Assembly: GCF_014699115.1 (NCBI RefSeq) | Contig: NZ_JACXAD010000032.1 | Coordinates: 1 to 52,692, forward strand | Length of the DNA: 52,692 bases | Origin: Hymenobacter montanus | Lineage (GTDB): Bacteria; Bacteroidota; Bacteroidia; Cytophagales; Hymenobacteraceae | Reading direction: 5' to 3' | Part shown: piece by piece, positions 17,635 through 26,005 of the stretch | How the letters are laid out: every line of letters starts with the position of its first letter | Numbering within the stretch: position 1 is the stretch's first letter | Notes under the pieces: model-generated | Databases searched by the model: none | The model's input: only the letters and a program-made list of their open reading frames with translations | Told to the model about the DNA's origin: nothing | Translations under genes and position numbers: made by a program

Positions 17635-19338
17635 ATGGCTCTCAAAGACTTCGACCAACTTGTCACTGAAATCAACACGGCAGTGCATCCCAATGGGCCA
17701 CAGGGAAAAACCACGGCTCTCAGCCTCGGCACCGTGCTCAAAAGCCTGGCCAAGGAGCTGACGACCTTGCCGCAGGAAACCGCGTTGGCCGCCACTCACA
17801 AAGCGGACCTCGACGCCAGCGGCCGGGTGCCGGCCAGCCAGCTCCCTAGCTTCGTGGATGATGTGGTAGAAGCGGCCAGCGTCGCCACTTTGCCCAGCGT
17901 GGGGGAGGCTGGCAAAATATATGTGGTGCTCGACACCAACAGGGTATATCGTTGGTCGGGCACGCAATACGTGGCGGTTGCGGCGGGTGATGGGGTGCAA
18001 AGCGTGGGCGGCCTGACTGGAGTAGTAACGCTGGCACAACTGGGCCTAAACCTGGTGGACAACACGCGGGACTTAGCCAAGCCCTTATCGGAGGCGACTT
18101 TAGCCGCGCTAGCTGGTAAAGCCGACACCAATGACCCCCGCCTGCTAAGCATCCAGGCCGTAGTTAATTGCCTGGCCGTGCGCATCAGCACCAACGCCAC
18201 GCGCACGCGGACCTACTACACGGGCGTTGGGAGCGCCGCCGCCGAGAATGCCGACGACGGGCTGGTGCGAGCTCTGGCTGCTGCGCTGCCGGGGGAGACC
18301 GTACAGGTAACCACGCCCATTGTCATGCCTTATGCGAACATCTACAATGCCGTGCTCAGAATGCAGCCGGGCACTATTCTTGACCTGGGCGGCTTTGATG
18401 TGACGACGGTGCAGCGGCAGGATGGCGTGGGGTTTGGTGCCGGTAGTTACACCGTGTACGGCCGCAATGCTACCATCTACAGCACCGGAGCTGGTTCGGC
18501 GGGCTTCACTTGGCCTGATGGCTCAGCTCCTACCATCCGGACCTACGAGGTACACCTCGTCAATACCGGTACGGCTAGTGCCATCCTGATGCGCTCGGGC
18601 AACCTGTTTCACCGCGGCAGCGTGGTCGTCAACTCAGATACAACGGGGGCAATCGGTGTTAACCTCTACAGCCAGGCGGCCCGCTACGAGCTGGTCGGCG
18701 ACATAACGGTATCCAAGGCCTGCTGGGGCATGGCGTTGGTAGAGGGCTGCGAAGGTCTGATGCGCGGAGGTCGTTTCGTAATGACCACCCCCACGGCTTG
18801 CCTGGCTACCCTCTACAATGGTGGTAAACTCGAGCTGATGCAGTGCGTGGTGGACGTGACAGCCGGCCCTACTACCAGCGGCGCCCGTCTTCAATCAGCC
18901 ACTGCCACTTTGGTGCTGACGGACGTGACCGTACTGGGCGGCAGCGTGGTGGCCAACAGCACCACGGGACGGGTAGTGTTACGTGGCAGCACCGTGCTAC
19001 CTGCTGCCTACGGGGCCGACTACCTGCGTGGACTGGGCCTGACCGTAGTAGACGAGCGCCCGGCCACTGGCGTAGCACACCGCAGCGGCACGGTTCTCAC
19101 ATTTGAGCAAAACGCCGAATACGACCCCATCTCCACTGGCACATTCAGCGTCGATGACAGCACCAAACGCATTGGGACCGTGGTAACGGCTTACTTAACG
19201 CCTACGGCCACCGCGCCTACCCTATCCGCCCCCAGATTTCAGTCGAAAGACAGCTTCGTAGCCGGCAAAAACCTAATGTATCACTTCAAGGTCGGAGCCA
19301 ACGGCTCGATTCAATATACCATCACTGTTTTGGACTAA
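17635..19338 (+). CDS. Phage tail-fibre-like protein, 567 aa
   Basis: ATG at 17635. The N-terminal 60 residues (MALKDFDQLVTEINTAVHP) are helical. Residues 65-115 have VPASQLPSFVDDVVE, then LPSVGEAGKIYVVLDTN and VYRWSGTQYV, the typical collar-type repeat of phage and tailocin fibres. Residues 123-160 (SVGGLTGVVTLAQLGLNLVDNT..KPLSEAT) form the GLTGxVTLxxLGLxxVDNT fibre repeat. Residues about 200-470 have regular short hydrophobic strands with Gly and Asn/Asp turns, consistent with a right-handed beta-helix (pectate-lyase-like) shaft or receptor-binding domain. The last 70 residues form a beta-rich tip. It closes the giant-gene run. A target-binding fibre or adhesin is the likely role; no other tail genes such as sheath, tube or baseplate are in the window. 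Confidence 0.75.
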   Translation: MALKDFDQLVTEINTAVHPNGPQGKTTALSLGTVLKSLAKELTTLPQETALAATHKADLDASGRVPASQLPSFVDDVVEAASVATLPSVGEAGKIYVVLDTNRVYRWSGTQYVAVAAGDGVQSVGGLTGVVTLAQLGLNLVDNTRDLAKPLSEATLAALAGKADTNDPRLLSIQAVVNCLAVRISTNATRTRTYYTGVGSAAAENADDGLVRALAAALPGETVQVTTPIVMPYANIYNAVLRMQPGTILDLGGFDVTTVQRQDGVGFGAGSYTVYGRNATIYSTGAGSAGFTWPDGSAPTIRTYEVHLVNTGTASAILMRSGNLFHRGSVVVNSDTTGAIGVNLYSQAARYELVGDITVSKACWGMALVEGCEGLMRGGRFVMTTPTACLATLYNGGKLELMQCVVDVTAGPTTSGARLQSATATLVLTDVTVLGGSVVANSTTGRVVLRGSTVLPAAYGADYLRGLGLTVVDERPATGVAHRSGTVLTFEQNAEYDPISTGTFSVDDSTKRIGTVVTAYLTPTATAPTLSAPRFQSKDSFVAGKNLMYHFKVGANGSIQYTITVLD

Positions 19339-19763
19339 CGAGCCTTTAGACTGACCACCACGTTCTAACTGGCTTGACGGCCCGGGTATTGGCCTCTGCT
19401 CCCCCAGCGCATGCTCAGAGCATGTTCTGGCGGATGACGGCAGCCTGCTCGCGGCGCGCCTAAAGCCCTGCTTGATCTTTTTGTGGCAGCGGGGGATAGA
19501 ATTGCCCTAAGCTCGTACCCCAGGGTTAATTAAGAACCGGTAGGATGAGAACGGCCCGGGCGCGGTTAAGACGCGCGGCTGCCTAGTTTCGCAGCTGTGA
19601 TGTACGCCAGTGCCACTTTCCCTACCCCTTCTGAGAGCATATCGCGTTGAACGTATCTGAAGCATCTGGACCACGTATCGCTATTTGATACGCCATTGGT
19701 AGAGATCATTCAGCACGCTCAATACGATGTGCTCTTTTTACTTAGTGCCCGCTTCGATTGCTC
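19339..19763. other. Intergenic region between fibre-like gene and phosphatase
   Basis: No coding sequence with protein-like composition was found in either strand. A 7-bp inverted repeat with a 1-base loop lies at 19410-19424 (catgctc, gagcatg) and could end the cluster transcript, though no U-tract follows. A 6-bp hairpin (cgtatc, gatacg) lies at 19674-19692 ahead of the phosphatase gene. Confidence 0.4.
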
Positions 19764-20462
19764 ATGAGCCGCTACGCTACTACCGATCTGCACGGCTGCC
19801 TGCACACTTTTCGCTACTTGGTAGAAGAAGAGTTGCGTCTGACCACTACCGACGAGCTGTACGTGCTGGGCGACTACGTGAATAAGGGGCCCGACAGCCG
19901 CGGCGTGCTTGACTACCTTATGCAATTGCAAGCCCTGGGCTACCAGGTACACTGCCTACGCGGCAACCACGACCAGGCGCTACTCGATTCGGCGCGCCAC
20001 CGCTGGCGCTGGGATTGGCTGGGGCCGCGGGGCCGGCTCCCCACCCTACGCAGCTTTGGGGTGCAGCGCCTGGCCGACATTCCGGCGCGCTACCTGGACT
20101 GGCTGGCCGCGCTGCCCTATGAAATCGAGCTGCCCGATTTTCTGCTCGTGCACGCCGGGTATGACTTCGCGCTGCCGGCAGCCGACATGCGCCGCGACCA
20201 TGCTACCATGCTCAACATCAAAAAGTTTGTGTTTGACGCTTCGCGACTGGCGGGCAAACGGCTGCTGCACGGCCATGTGCCCACCCCCACCGCCCAAGTG
20301 CGCAGCAAGGCTGCGGCCCGCCCCGGAGCGCTGGGCCTAGATACCGGCTGTGTTTACCGCCACAACCCGGAATTAGGCCATCTCGCCGCCCTTGATCTGG
20401 ATACCTGGGAGTTGGCGTTGGTCGCCAACCGGGAGCCCGCCTACCCAATCGGCAAGCGTTAA
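19764..20462 (+). CDS. PPP-family metallophosphatase (serine/threonine phosphatase type)
   Basis: The product is 232 aa from ATG 19764; the TTG two codons upstream is less likely. PPP signature blocks are all present: DLHG (8-11), GDYVNKGPDS (36-45), RGNHD (66-70), LVHAG and later HGH. These supply ligands for a two-metal centre that hydrolyses phosphoserine/threonine or dinucleoside polyphosphates. Canonical GDxVDRG is here GDYVNKG, so the usual Asp and Arg are Asn and Lys. The protein has no signal peptide and should be cytoplasmic. It stands alone, with more than 400 bp on each side. Protein phosphatase versus ApaH-like activity cannot be separated from sequence alone. Confidence 0.85.
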   Translation: MSRYATTDLHGCLHTFRYLVEEELRLTTTDELYVLGDYVNKGPDSRGVLDYLMQLQALGYQVHCLRGNHDQALLDSARHRWRWDWLGPRGRLPTLRSFGVQRLADIPARYLDWLAALPYEIELPDFLLVHAGYDFALPAADMRRDHATMLNIKKFVFDASRLAGKRLLHGHVPTPTAQVRSKAAARPGALGLDTGCVYRHNPELGHLAALDLDTWELALVANREPAYPIGKR

Positions 20463-20517
20463 ACCAGCAAGCGGACCCGAAAGCGGCCGGCCTTTGAGCT
20501 TAAAGCAGTTTTCGGAA

Positions 20518-20568
20518 AGGAATTAAAAATGTGCTGGTCCATTTTTTAATTCTTCATTTTTAATTCCT
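20518..20568. repeat. A/T-rich perfect inverted repeat (13-bp arms)
   Basis: Arms aggaattaaaaat (20518-20530) and atttttaattcct (20556-20568) are perfect complements around a 25-nt loop, which itself holds another ttttttaattct run. It follows the phosphatase gene by about 55 bp. It may act as a terminator, but the weak A/T stem and repeated TTAATTC units look more like the TTTTTAATTC-type intergenic repeats seen in many Bacteroidota. Confidence 0.6.
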
Positions 20569-21085
20569 AAAAAACCGTACCCCGACTGGGAAATTGCTCT
20601 AACCACCATATATTCAGCGACTACCGCCCGCCGCACGAAAGCCTGATAAAGGTTATCGGGCCATACCCTAAGCGTGGATTCGCAGGTCGGCAGGCAGCAG
20701 TGGGAGCCGGTTATCGGCCGCTTGGTCGTAAAAACATCGAGTGGGTGCCGTGTAACAACCCGTGCGCTTACGCGGCGGGCAGTTGATGCTGGCGCTCAGC
20801 CCAAGGAGGGAACGATAGTTGGCTGCTCTGGTAAAATTCAATCAGAAACTCTGGTTACCAAGCCGCAACTGGGGAAGACTGCGGCGGTAGGTGGGGATAC
20901 GGCAGCCAAACTAATGGGGCGGGCAATTAACGAAAATAGCGGCAGAAGTAGCCGAGCCGAAGCAGCGGCAAGTTGAACGGCCGGAACCTTCCTTTAATGA
21001 CTAAACAAGGACGGAAACTGCCCACTCGGCTGCTCATAGTTCGCTGATTTATCATTCTGCTAAGCCATCAACTCCCGTTGATTGT
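20569..21085. other. Intergenic region upstream of glyA
   Basis: About 500 bp with no convincing gene. A 100-codon open frame at 20674-20976 begins DSQVGRQQWEPVIGRL, faintly like the N terminus of IS5-type transposases (xDxQWExI), but the similarity is lost at once. It may be decayed mobile-element sequence or chance. Confidence 0.3.
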
Positions 21086-21093
21086 TACCTTTG
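21086..21093 (+). promoter_or_regulatory. Bacteroidota -7 box for glyA
   Basis: TACCTTTG matches the TAnnTTTG -7 consensus of the Bacteroidota primary sigma factor. It ends 5 bases before the glyA ATG, so transcription would start at or next to the start codon. The -33 element is not clear. Confidence 0.5.
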
Positions 21094-21098
21094 GGCTT

Positions 21099-22391
21099 AT
21101 GCAAACAGCCGCCCCCGCCCGCCTTCTCGACACCGCCGTTTTCGACCTCATTGCTCAGGAGAAAACCCGCCAGACGCACGGCCTGGAACTCATTGCCTCC
21201 GAAAACTACGTTTCCGAACAGGTGATGGCCGCCCAAGGCTCGGTCCTCACCAATAAGTACGCCGAGGGCTTGCCCGGCAAGCGCTACTATGGGGGCTGCG
21301 AAATTGTAGATCAGGTAGAACAGTTGGCTATTGACCGGGTGAAAGAGCTGTTTGGGGTGGCCTGGGCCAACGTGCAGCCCCACTCCGGCGCCCAGGCCAA
21401 TGCGGCCGTAATGCTGGCCTGCCTGCGGCCCGGCGACAAAATTCTGGGCTTCGACCTAAGCCACGGCGGCCACCTTACCCACGGGTCGTCGGTTAACTTT
21501 TCCGGCAAGCTCTACCAGCCCAGCTTTTACGGGGTGGAGCGCGAAACGGGCCTCATCGACTGGTCGAAAATCAAAGACATCGCGCGCCACGAGCGGCCCA
21601 AAATGATTATCTGCGGGGCCTCGGCTTACTCGCGCGACTGGAACTACGCGGCCCTGCGCGAAGCCGCCGACGAAGTCGGTGCCCTGCTGCTGGCCGACAT
21701 CTCACACCCTTCGGCGCTCATTGCTACCGGCTTGCTGAACTCGCCGTTCGAGCACTGCCACATCGTCACCACAACCACCCACAAAACCCTGCGTGGCCCT
21801 CGCGGCGGCCTCATCATGCTGGGCCAGGACTTTGACAATCCGTTCGGCCTGAAGACGCCCAAGGGCGAAATCCGGCCCATGTCGGCCGTGCTCGATGGAG
21901 CGGTGTTTCCCGGCACCCAGGGCGGACCGCTCGAGCACGTCATTGCCGCCAAAGCCGTGGCGTTTGGGGAGGCGCTGAACGACGACTTTAAAGCCTATAC
22001 CCAGCAGGTGGCGCGCAACGCCCAGGCCCTGGCGGCTGGTTTCGTGGGCTTAGGCTACGACATCATCTCGGGCGGCACCGACAACCACCTCATGCTGATA
22101 GACCTGCGCTCAAAAGGCATCAGCGGCAAGCTGGCCGAGAACACCCTGGTACGGGCCGACATCACCATCAACAAAAACATGGTGCCGTTCGACGACAAGT
22201 CGCCGTTCGTGACCAGTGGAATCCGCATTGGCTCGGCCGCCGTAACTACCCGGGGCTTGGGCGAAGCCGACATGGCTCGCATTGTGGAGCTGATTGACGA
22301 AACCCTCACCCACCACGACAATGAAACCCGCATCGGGCAAGTCCGGCAGCGAGTAAATACCTGGTTGCAGGACTATCCGCTATTCGCGTAG
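21099..22391 (+). CDS. glyA: Serine hydroxymethyltransferase
   Basis: This PLP enzyme interconverts serine and glycine and feeds one-carbon units into tetrahydrofolate. The 430-aa product has the family's N-terminal block LELIASENYVSEQVMAAQGS, NKYAEGLPGKRYYGG, HSGAQANAAV, the PLP-lysine block THKTLRGPRGG and a C-terminal GIRIGSAAVTTRGLGE. Length is normal. ATG 21099 is used because the frame's earlier ATG at 21078 lies upstream of the -7 box and adds residues the family lacks. It is a single-copy housekeeping gene; tatC follows 134 bp downstream on the same strand. Confidence 0.97.
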   Translation: MQTAAPARLLDTAVFDLIAQEKTRQTHGLELIASENYVSEQVMAAQGSVLTNKYAEGLPGKRYYGGCEIVDQVEQLAIDRVKELFGVAWANVQPHSGAQANAAVMLACLRPGDKILGFDLSHGGHLTHGSSVNFSGKLYQPSFYGVERETGLIDWSKIKDIARHERPKMIICGASAYSRDWNYAALREAADEVGALLLADISHPSALIATGLLNSPFEHCHIVTTTTHKTLRGPRGGLIMLGQDFDNPFGLKTPKGEIRPMSAVLDGAVFPGTQGGPLEHVIAAKAVAFGEALNDDFKAYTQQVARNAQALAAGFVGLGYDIISGGTDNHLMLIDLRSKGISGKLAENTLVRADITINKNMVPFDDKSPFVTSGIRIGSAAVTTRGLGEADMARIVELIDETLTHHDNETRIGQVRQRVNTWLQDYPLFA

Positions 22392-22525
22392 CCGCCGGAA
22401 GGAATGGCCGATGGAGAAAATAAGGGAATGAAAACGTTGGTCTCCTCGCCAACCGGCCATTACCCCGTACTTGGTTGTTCCGCTTTTTCAGCCCTTCGCT
22501 CATCATTCCTTTACCTCGACCTGTA

Positions 22526-23404
22526 GTGCAACCGCAACCAAACAAACCGCTGGGCGAACAGCATGAGATGTCCTTCATCGACCACTTGGAGGCGTTGCGG
22601 TGGCATATTATTCGCGCTGCTATTTCGGTAGTGGTGTTTGCCACCGGAGCTTTTTTCGCCAAAGACTTCTTGTTTCACGACCTGATTCTGGGCCCATCCC
22701 GACCCGATTTCTGGACGTACCGCATGTTTTGCAAGTTTGGCGAGCTGGTGCACGCGCCGGACTTGTGCATCAACAAAATCGGCTTTGTCATTCAGAACCG
22801 CGAGATGAGCGGGCAGCTCACCATGCACATCAGCACCTCGTTTATGGTAGGCATCGTGCTTGCCTTTCCGTACCTGTTCTGGGAGCTCTGGCGCTTCGTC
22901 AAGCCCGGCCTCTACCCCCACGAGCGGGAGAACTCCCGGGGCGCCGTGTTCTTCGTGTCGGTACTGTTCATGGTGGGCCTGCTGTTCGGCTATTACATCG
23001 CGGCGCCCTTGAGCATCAACTTCCTGGCGGGCTACGTGGTGGACCCCACTATCGAAAACCAGATCGACATGCAGAGCTACCTGAGCACGCTCACTACCAT
23101 GAGCCTGTCGTGCGCCTTCGTGTTCGAGCTACCCATGATTGTGTTCTTCCTGGCCAAAGCCGGACTGGTGTCGCCCGAACTCATGCAGATGTACCGCAAG
23201 CACGCCATCGTAGTCATCCTGATTATAGCCGCGGTGATTACTCCGCCCGACATCTCGGCCCAGATTATTGTTACCATTCCCGTTCTGCTGCTCTATGAGC
23301 TGAGCATTCACATTGCCCGCGTGGTACGGCGCGGTGATACCGCCCGCCTCAACGCCAAGTTGGCCCGGCAATCCGGCAATGACGGAGCCGTGCTGACGCG
23401 ATAA
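22526..23404 (+). CDS. tatC: Twin-arginine translocase subunit TatC
   Basis: TatC is the substrate-receptor subunit of the Tat pathway, which exports folded proteins across the inner membrane. The sequence shows EMSFIDHLEALRWHIIRA at the N terminus, a periplasmic loop, FPYLFWELWRFVKPGLYPHE after helix 2, and further hydrophobic helices to ITPPDISAQI and the last span; six transmembrane segments fit. The start is uncertain: GTG 22526 keeps the PLGEQHEMSF leader seen in relatives, whereas TTG 22475 or ATG 22568 are possible. tatA/B are not adjacent. PhoD-type phosphatases are typical Tat cargo in other bacteria, but no link with the one at the window's left end can be shown. Confidence 0.95.
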   Translation: MQPQPNKPLGEQHEMSFIDHLEALRWHIIRAAISVVVFATGAFFAKDFLFHDLILGPSRPDFWTYRMFCKFGELVHAPDLCINKIGFVIQNREMSGQLTMHISTSFMVGIVLAFPYLFWELWRFVKPGLYPHERENSRGAVFFVSVLFMVGLLFGYYIAAPLSINFLAGYVVDPTIENQIDMQSYLSTLTTMSLSCAFVFELPMIVFFLAKAGLVSPELMQMYRKHAIVVILIIAAVITPPDISAQIIVTIPVLLLYELSIHIARVVRRGDTARLNAKLARQSGNDGAVLTR

Positions 23405-23941
23405 GTGCTTATTCAACCCTGCTTTCGACTAAATAAAACACGCTCGGTTCCCGCCTGGTACGTCCACTAGGCGCGGCCGGTGCTCTAGTAGCATGCGCCT
23501 ACTTGCGGCTCAGGCAACTACCTAACCCAAGTTGCGGAATAGGCGCGTCGCGGCTCTCAACTACCGGGCCTCGTTGAAGTACTATCAACCTCCCGCCGTG
23601 ACGCGGCTATTCTGCAACTCGGCTTACCTATGTTCCCAGGCGTATCAGCCGGCCAAGGGGCCCGGGAACCTGGACTGTAATAAATCCGGAGCTGGACCGT
23701 TAATCTGCCGATCTGACTTACTCTGGAACCACAGCGGAATGGTTGAGTAACTCGCATCATTACTGATTGATTTTTTTTCAATAAAATAAGAATTAGTATG
23801 CAAAGACTTCAGATTTTTTATAGGTCAGATAGACAAATAAGAGCGAAAAGACTAAATTCTTACGGAATATTCAACTAGCTAGTTCATTTAATTGATCTGC
23901 TTCAAAATAGTATTAAAGCACGATGTTAACTGCGCAGTGTA
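23405..23941. other. Long intergenic region upstream of histidine kinase
   Basis: About 540 bp without a convincing gene. The first part is GC-rich and holds a small hairpin (taggcgc/gcgccta, 23468-23501) that may end tatC, and then the large inverted repeat described separately. From about 23760 the sequence becomes strongly A/T-rich, which suits a regulated promoter region. Confidence 0.4.
23531..23618. repeat. 23-bp imperfect inverted repeat, possible structured RNA or MITE
   Basis: The arm at 23531-23553 (gttgcggaataggcgcgtcg..) and the arm at 23596-23618 (ccgtgacgcggctattctgc..) are complementary at 20 of 23 positions, with a 42-base loop containing ctctcaac and gttgaag, which can pair again. 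Such a long, substituted hairpin is more than a normal terminator and lacks a U-tract. Confidence 0.5.
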
Positions 23942-23949
23942 TATCTTTG
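23942..23949 (+). promoter_or_regulatory. -7 box upstream of the histidine kinase
   Basis: TATCTTTG matches TAnnTTTG and ends 18 bases before the ATG at 23968, at the end of an A/T-rich stretch. A -33 TTG-type element is not obvious at the right distance. Confidence 0.45.
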
Positions 23950-23967
23950 ACTAGCACTAGGTAGTCA

Positions 23968-25944
23968 ATGATGACGCGGCTTTGTTCTTTACTAATGCGG
24001 CTGCTAGCCAGTGGTGTTTTGCTCGCCCTCGCGCAGCAGGCAGTGGCACAGCCATCGCCTGCTGTTACCGACGCTATTCGCCATAAATTGGCAACCCACA
24101 TCCCGGACACTACTCGCCTGCGCTTGCTCAATGAAATGTGCTATGCCTTGCACAACGAGCACCCGGACCGCGCCGCGCCCTACGGCGAGGCTGCGGTGGC
24201 CCTGGCCCGGGGCCTGCCCACTCCTGTGCAGACCCCGGGCCTGTTGCGCAGCCTTCTGATCCTGGCCAACTGCTACGCCAACCTTTCGAATGGGCCCGAT
24301 GCCCTGACCCTGCTGTCGGAGGCGGAAATCCTGGCCCGTAGCTTACGCAACACCAACGCCCTGGCTCGCCTCTATACGCTGCAGGGCCGCATCTACCACG
24401 AGCGGCAGGATTCGGCCTTGGCCTGGCAGCACTACCGACGGGCTCTGCAACTAACCACGCAGGCTGGCGCCAGCGTCGCTCCCCGTACCCGCATGGTGCT
24501 GTTAGGAAACATGGGCAACCTTTCCTTCGCTCGCCAGCAATACGGGCAAGCGCTGCATTTCGACTCGCTGGCCCTGGGCCTGGCGCGGCTCGAAGGCGAC
24601 TCGGCAGCGCAGTCGAACTATCTTTCCAGCCTGGCCACCTACCACCTGCAAGTCGGAAACCTGGGGCGGGTCAAGCGGCTGCTTACCCAGGCCCTGGCCA
24701 TTAGCCGGCGCCAGCGGGCCGGGCGCAACCAGGCTCGCCAGCTGATTTTATTCGCTAAGTATTACAGCCAGGCCTATGAGCCGGAGCGGGCCGCCGCCGC
24801 CACCCGGGAAGCCCTCAAGCTGGCGCGCCAAAGCAACGACCTCGAGCAGGTGCTGGACGCGTACCGCCTCTTGTCGGCCGAGGCCGCCAAAGAAGGTAAT
24901 TACCTAAAGGCTTACGAGTGGAACCAACGCTACGTGGCGCTGAACGATTCGCTGAACAGCCGCCAAACCATGCGGGCCCTGGCGGCGGCCCAGGTTAGCT
25001 TCGAAGCCCAGGAACGCGCCCGCCGCCTGCGCCAGCTCACCCGGCAGCACGAGGAGCAGGTGTGGCACAGCCACTTGTTGGGCGGCGCCGTAGCGGTACT
25101 CACCATCGGCTTGCTGATTTCAGCGTGCCTCTACCGCAACCTGCGCCGTAACCGGGCCGCCCTGGCCGCCAACAACGCGGCCCTGGAAAAAGCTTCCTCT
25201 GAATTACGTAGCGTGGCAGTGTTCAAGGACAAGCTCTACGCCATTGTGGCGCACGACCTACGCGGCCCCGTCACGGCCTTCGCCGGGGTTACCAGCCTGA
25301 TTAACTCCTACATCGCCGACAACGACCGCGCCAGCCTGGCCCAGTTGCCGCAGCTGGTCGGACAAGCCGCCGACAGCCTCAACCATTTGCTTGACAACGT
25401 ATTGAACTGGGCCGTAAGCCAGACGGGCGAGTTGGATTGCCGCCCCGCGCCCTTGCTGGTGGCGGAGCTGTTTGCGGAATGCCAGGCCCTGTACCAAACC
25501 ACCGCCGCCGCCAGCCGACAGCAATTCACCATCGCGGCTCCCCCCGACCTGCTTTTGATGGCCGACCGCAACATGACCCGCACCATTCTGCGCAACCTGG
25601 TGGGCAATTCCCTGAAATTCATGTCAGCCGGAGGCCACGTGCACCTGGAAGCCGCCCCCGACCCGGATGACTGCCGCATGGTGCTGCTGAGCTGCACCGA
25701 TACCGGGCCAGGCATGAGCACCGCCACCGTTACCTCGCTCATGAACGGCCCGGCCCTGCCCGAAACCATGGACTCATCCCACGCGACTGGCTTAGGGTTG
25801 GGGCTGGTTCTGTGCCGCGCTTTCGTGCACCGACACGGTGGTACCCTGGTTATTCAGAGCCGCCCCGGCGCGGGCACCAACGTAACCGTGAGCTTACCAG
25901 CCGTACAGTGTCATAAAGTAAGTAGTGGTTTGATGAATGCGTAA
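23968..25944 (+). CDS. TPR-containing membrane sensor histidine kinase
   Basis: The 658-aa protein begins with a signal peptide (about 1-28, ending AVAQP), followed by a periplasmic array of TPR-type helical repeats (about 40-340), a coiled segment rich in Gln/Arg, one transmembrane helix (about 367-389), a second coiled coil and the kinase core. The phospho-acceptor is H429 in VAHDLRGPV. The ATP-binding domain has the N box NLVGNSLKF (about 542), G1 DTGPGMS (about 578) and G2 GLGLGLVL (about 609). This is the common Bacteroidota TPR-HK design, in which the TPRs probably sense a protein or peptide ligand. No response regulator is adjacent and there is no fused receiver domain, so it is an orphan here. 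Confidence 0.9.
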   Translation: MMTRLCSLLMRLLASGVLLALAQQAVAQPSPAVTDAIRHKLATHIPDTTRLRLLNEMCYALHNEHPDRAAPYGEAAVALARGLPTPVQTPGLLRSLLILANCYANLSNGPDALTLLSEAEILARSLRNTNALARLYTLQGRIYHERQDSALAWQHYRRALQLTTQAGASVAPRTRMVLLGNMGNLSFARQQYGQALHFDSLALGLARLEGDSAAQSNYLSSLATYHLQVGNLGRVKRLLTQALAISRRQRAGRNQARQLILFAKYYSQAYEPERAAAATREALKLARQSNDLEQVLDAYRLLSAEAAKEGNYLKAYEWNQRYVALNDSLNSRQTMRALAAAQVSFEAQERARRLRQLTRQHEEQVWHSHLLGGAVAVLTIGLLISACLYRNLRRNRAALAANNAALEKASSELRSVAVFKDKLYAIVAHDLRGPVTAFAGVTSLINSYIADNDRASLAQLPQLVGQAADSLNHLLDNVLNWAVSQTGELDCRPAPLLVAELFAECQALYQTTAAASRQQFTIAAPPDLLLMADRNMTRTILRNLVGNSLKFMSAGGHVHLEAAPDPDDCRMVLLSCTDTGPGMSTATVTSLMNGPALPETMDSSHATGLGLGLVLCRAFVHRHGGTLVIQSRPGAGTNVTVSLPAVQCHKVSSGLMNA

Positions 25945-25952
25945 GGACAGCA

Positions 25953-25995
25953 AAATGGCCCGCTGCCTTCGTACAAGCAGGAGAGCGGGCCATTT
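25953..25995. terminator. Bidirectional terminator hairpin
   Basis: Perfect 12-bp arms aaatggcccgct (25953-25964) and agcgggccattt (25984-25995) lie in the 61-bp gap between the convergent histidine kinase and M13 peptidase genes. The A/T outer ends give short U-tracts on both strands. Confidence 0.8.
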
Positions 25996-26005
25996 CACCG
26001 CCGCC

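Noticed and set aside
2..19338. Interpretation of the giant cluster as a contractile injection system or prophage
   Set aside because: Apart from the single fibre-like gene there is no sheath, tube, baseplate, AAA unfoldase, capsid, terminase or lysis gene.
20674..20976. 100-codon open frame with faint transposase-like N terminus
   Set aside because: Similarity is limited to a few residues, the rest has no protein-like pattern, and no terminal inverted repeats are seen.
23532..23750. 72-codon open frame upstream of the histidine kinase
   Set aside because: It runs through the inverted repeat and shows no conserved features.
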